Shown here one piece after another: positions 7,052-9,174 of a stretch of DNA of 9,174 bases. The translations under genes were made by a program, and so were the position numbers. How positions within the stretch are numbered: position 1 is the stretch's first letter; every line of letters begins with the position of its first letter. The stretch comes from Thermoflexales bacterium (GTDB taxonomy: Bacteria; Chloroflexota; Anaerolineae; B4-G1; SLSP01): NCBI GenBank assembly GCA_015486785.1, contig WFQZ01000228.1, positions 1 through 9,174 on the forward strand, read 5' to 3'. Below the pieces are notes generated by a model that did no database searches, was not told the DNA's origin, and saw only the letters and a program-made list of their open reading frames with translations.

Positions 7052-8695
7052 TCACGGGCGAGCGGCGAAGATCGTCTCCAGGAACGTCCGCTTATCGGCT
7101 GCCGGATCGGCATCTCCCACCGTCATCGGGCGGGGACGTCCGCCTTCCTCCAGGATTGCCGTGCGCAAGTCCACGCTCAACAAGTGCCCGCGATAGAAGA
7201 CCAGCCGATCCACAAACTCCTGCCTCGTGCCGTCGCTCCACATCTGATCAAAGAAGAAATTGCCCAACCCGTAGTGGATGAACGCACCATCGTAAAACTC
7301 CATCGTCTGCGCCTGGTGCGCCTGACTGCCCTGCACCACCACCGCCCCGGCCTGCGCCAGTCGCCGGAAATCCCGCACCTGCTGCGGCGTGGGAAAATAC
7401 TCATACGTCTCCAAGTACTGCTGCGTGACAATCGGCTGATACCCCTGCGCCCGCAAGGCCTTGATTTGCGCGTACATCCGCTCGTAATCGCACGGTGCGG
7501 AGCCGGGGCCGTCCTCCGTTGCCCAATCATACGTCGGCCCGATGGGATTGCACCCCAGGAAGGCGATCTTGTTCCCATTGTGCGTGATCGTCAGCGGGCG
7601 CGTCGCCTCGGCCAAGTCCGCGCCGCCGCCGAACCACCGCCAGCCCCGCGCGGCATACATCTCCAGCGAGTGCGTAATCCACTCCCGCCCCTTGTCCGCC
7701 AGGTGATTGCCGGTTAGCTCAATGATGTTCGCATGCACCGCCTCCAGCAAGGCGATGTAGCGATCATTGGAGCAAAAAGACATCGTCCCGTGCCCTTGAG
7801 CCACGCAATCGGGGCGGAACGAGACCTCGTTGCTGATATGCACAAAATCCGCATCACTGAACCAAGGCGCAATGTCCTTGGCCGGATACGTGATCCCTTT
7901 AGTATCCATCAACACACCGGTCAGGCGCGTCATCGCCGTGACGCCGGTCATAGCGACGATAGTCATCTGCGATTCGTCGCGGTTGAACTGCGGCGGCACA
8001 TTCAACATCGCCGGCGTCTCCGGGCGGCTCTCGCTGCGCAAATGAAGCGGCACCACCAGCGGATAATTCCCCGCTGCCGCGCCCTTCTCCAATAGCGAAG
8101 CCCCATCCACGCGCAACACCTTCCATTGCGGATTGAGCTGCTCAAAGGGCACGATAGCCCAGCCCTGCAATTGCTCCGTCTTGGTCAGCAGCTCACCGGC
8201 AGCGACCACCGTCACCCCTTGAGGTGCGCCCCACAGCACGCTCAGCGTGCGCATCGTGTCTGTCGTCACCACCAGCGGCGGGAATCCCTCCGGCGGCGAG
8301 CCTTGCCACGCCGCCGCCAGACTCGCGGAATCGGTCCCGTCGTCCAGCGTGAAGAACGGCGCGGCCACCGCGTAAGCCCACGCCCCCAAGTCCTGCCCCT
8401 CCGACCGTGTGCCGACACCGGCCACCACATCCGCCGTCGCCTCCCCGCTCCAGGCGAAGTGCGTGGGATCGGCGGCAGCAGCCTCTTCCACCACCTGACA
8501 CACCGCCGCCGGAACGCCGGACTCACAGCCCACCGTCACCGGGTAGGCCGGCGTGGGCGTTGGCGACGGCGTCAACGTCGGCGTCGGGCGCGGCGTGCGC
8601 GTCGGTGTAGGCGTCGGCGCAATCGTCGGCGTCCCGCACGCAGAGAACAACAACCATCCCCCCACCACCAAAATCCCACTCCAAACCCGTTTCAT
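7052..8695 (-). CDS. CapA-like lipoprotein with solute-binding-like N-terminal domain
   Basis: A 547-residue predicted lipoprotein. The signal peptide MKRVWSGILVVGGWLLFSAC ends at lipobox Cys20, followed by a Thr/Pro linker (22-49). Residues about 52-236 resemble a phosphate-type solute-binding protein: an ADVVAG segment, a PLVVTTDTM strand, GWAIVPFEQL, then RVDGASLLEKG and NYPLVVPLHL. This is a by-eye resemblance. Residues about 245-510 are CapA-like (poly-gamma-glutamate/capsule synthesis, calcineurin-type phosphatase fold): ISNEVSF, ELTGNHLADKG (Asn330, His331), GGGADLAEATRP, IAFLGCN, QGSQAH (His460) and HYGLGNFFFDQ (Asn479). Some usual metal-ligand positions differ, so the activity is uncertain. 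ATG at 8695 is preferred over the in-frame GTG at 8701 because a GAGG site (8704-8701) lies 5 nt before the ATG and the signal peptide then begins MKR. The stop abuts the rhomboid stop. It probably acts at the cell surface; the substrate is unknown. Confidence 0.85.
   Translation of the reverse strand: MKRVWSGILVVGGWLLFSACGTPTIAPTPTPTRTPRPTPTLTPSPTPTPAYPVTVGCESGVPAAVCQVVEEAAAADPTHFAWSGEATADVVAGVGTRSEGQDLGAWAYAVAAPFFTLDDGTDSASLAAAWQGSPPEGFPPLVVTTDTMRTLSVLWGAPQGVTVVAAGELLTKTEQLQGWAIVPFEQLNPQWKVLRVDGASLLEKGAAAGNYPLVVPLHLRSESRPETPAMLNVPPQFNRDESQMTIVAMTGVTAMTRLTGVLMDTKGITYPAKDIAPWFSDADFVHISNEVSFRPDCVAQGHGTMSFCSNDRYIALLEAVHANIIELTGNHLADKGREWITHSLEMYAARGWRWFGGGADLAEATRPLTITHNGNKIAFLGCNPIGPTYDWATEDGPGSAPCDYERMYAQIKALRAQGYQPIVTQQYLETYEYFPTPQQVRDFRRLAQAGAVVVQGSQAHQAQTMEFYDGAFIHYGLGNFFFDQMWSDGTRQEFVDRLVFYRGHLLSVDLRTAILEEGGRPRPMTVGDADPAADKRTFLETIFAARP
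8549..8632 (-). repeat. Low-complexity Thr/Pro codon repeat (lipoprotein linker)
   Basis: On the plus strand this is an imperfect GTCGGC/GTGGGC-type hexamer run, encoding alternating Thr-Pro with occasional Arg, Leu and Ser on the minus strand. It forms the flexible tether between the lipidated cysteine and the folded domains of the CapA-like protein. Such runs can vary in copy number by slippage between strains. Confidence 0.7.
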
Positions 8696-8719
8696 TTCCA
8701 CCTCGCTTTGTTACAAGGG

Positions 8720-8750
8720 AATAGGCGTGACGTAAAACGCCACGCCTATT
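8720..8750 (-). terminator. Strong hairpin between two minus-strand genes, possible terminator
   Basis: AATAGGCGTG (8720-8729) and CACGCCTATT (8741-8750) are perfect 10-bp complementary arms. After one A·C mismatch the stem continues for three more pairs around an AAA loop, so nearly all of the 31 bases are paired. It lies 27 bp after the stop of the upstream minus-strand gene and about 25 bp before the CapA-like start, the place expected for a terminator of the upstream gene. Neither strand has a good T-run after the stem, so it is not a textbook intrinsic terminator. It could instead protect mRNA ends, attenuate the downstream gene, or be a dispersed palindromic repeat. Confidence 0.5.
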
Positions 8751-8777
8751 GTTAAACTCTGCTCGCCCTACTTGAAC

Positions 8778-9174
8778 CTAATCGGCTTTCTTGACCCAGG
8801 CCCGCAGCTCAACATTGAGCGTCTTAATGTAAGCCGGATTCTCCGGCGCGTACTCCACCTCGGTCACGTAAGCCTGAACCCGCAGAGCCGTCGTTTCCAC
8901 CATCACCTTAGCCCCGGGTTTCAACATCACCACCTCGCCCTTGGCCCCCAACTTCTCCCGCAACTCAGGATCGTTGAACGCATACTCACTGGCCAGCACC
9001 TTCGTCACCGTCTGAATATCACTCTTATCAAAGAGCCACACCTCAAAAGCCGTCGCCTTCTTCGGGGCACCGGAGCCAATCGTTTCCGAAAAACCTACGC
9101 CACATTCGCCCAAGAAATCCGGCCCCACCTCAATGCTAAAGGATGGGTCGAAGTAATCGTCACCAAATTTATAC
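8778..9174 (-). CDS. Unrecognised protein, C-terminal part, open at the right edge
   Basis: The frame ends at TAG (8780-8778) and stays open to the window edge, showing 131 residues. The GTG at 9128 is probably internal, because coherent protein (KFGDDYFDPSFSIEV) continues upstream of it and there is no clear ribosome binding site before it. I do not recognise the family. Visible features are an acidic, aromatic-rich segment, then GECGVGFSETIG and KKATAFEVWLFDKSDIQTVT, followed by a helical segment (NDPELREKLGAKGE) and a beta-rich end (VMLKPGAKVMVETTALRVQAYVTEVEY). No membrane helix or signal is seen in this part. The alternation of short strands suggests a compact beta-rich C-terminal domain, perhaps on a larger protein with its other domains beyond the edge. 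It lies 82 bp upstream of the CapA-like gene on the same strand, with a hairpin between them. Confidence 0.75.
   Translation of the reverse strand, partial: YKFGDDYFDPSFSIEVGPDFLGECGVGFSETIGSGAPKKATAFEVWLFDKSDIQTVTKVLASEYAFNDPELREKLGAKGEVVMLKPGAKVMVETTALRVQAYVTEVEYAPENPAYIKTLNVELRAWVKKAD

Noticed and set aside
6598..7281. 227-codon plus-strand frame across the rhomboid–CapA junction
   Set aside because: It is Arg/Pro-rich translation typical of an out-of-frame GC-rich shadow, and it overlaps two well-supported genes.
8693..8701. GTG at 8701 as the start of the CapA-like lipoprotein
   Set aside because: The GTG overlaps the apparent GAGG binding site. ATG at 8695 has correct spacing and gives a typical MKR signal peptide.
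8126..8755. 209-codon plus-strand frame opposite the CapA-like gene
   Set aside because: It is extremely Arg-rich, arises from the antisense of the Thr/Pro repeat, and runs through the intergenic hairpin.
9126..9128. GTG at 9128 as the start of the right-edge gene
   Set aside because: The frame continues upstream to the window edge with plausible protein sequence, so this codon is most likely an internal valine.

Overview
The window looks like a chromosomal segment of a Chloroflexota bacterium, perhaps Anaerolineae/Caldilineae-like. This is an inference from gene content, not from a marker gene. The clues are a giant Ser/Thr kinase–ATPase–TPR–GAF–histidine kinase protein, a lipoprotein with a TPTPTP-type linker, a CapA-like protein with a GSQAH/YGLGNFFFDQ core, and moderately GC-rich, densely packed genes. 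No tRNA, rRNA, CRISPR array, IS element or phage gene is visible.

Layout: (1) Bases 1-117, minus strand: the first 39 codons of an ECF-type sigma factor that runs off the left edge. (2) Bases 118-367: a 250-bp divergent intergenic region with a plausible promoter for each direction; both share the octamer TATATAAT. (3) Bases 368-6334, plus strand: a 1988-residue soluble signalling protein that joins a Hanks-type kinase, a STAND/AAA-type ATPase, TPR repeats, three GAF domains and a complete histidine kinase core. (4) Bases 6344-7051, plus strand: a six-helix rhomboid serine protease, 9 bp downstream, whose ribosome binding site overlaps the kinase stop codon. (5) Bases 7052-8695, minus strand: a lipoprotein with a probable solute-binding-protein-like domain followed by a CapA-like metallophosphatase-fold domain. 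It converges on the rhomboid gene with no bases between the stop codons. (6) Bases 8702-8777: a short intergenic region with a strong hairpin. (7) Bases 8778-9174, minus strand: the 3' part of an unrecognised protein that runs off the right edge.

Working together: the multi-kinase and rhomboid genes very probably form a two-gene transcription unit. The kinase has no membrane segment and no receiver or DNA-binding domain, so it must pass its signal to proteins encoded elsewhere. The rhomboid gives the unit a membrane proteolysis arm. A divergent ECF sigma factor next to it suggests, but does not prove, a shared signalling locus. The minus-strand lipoprotein and its upstream neighbour appear to be a separate block.
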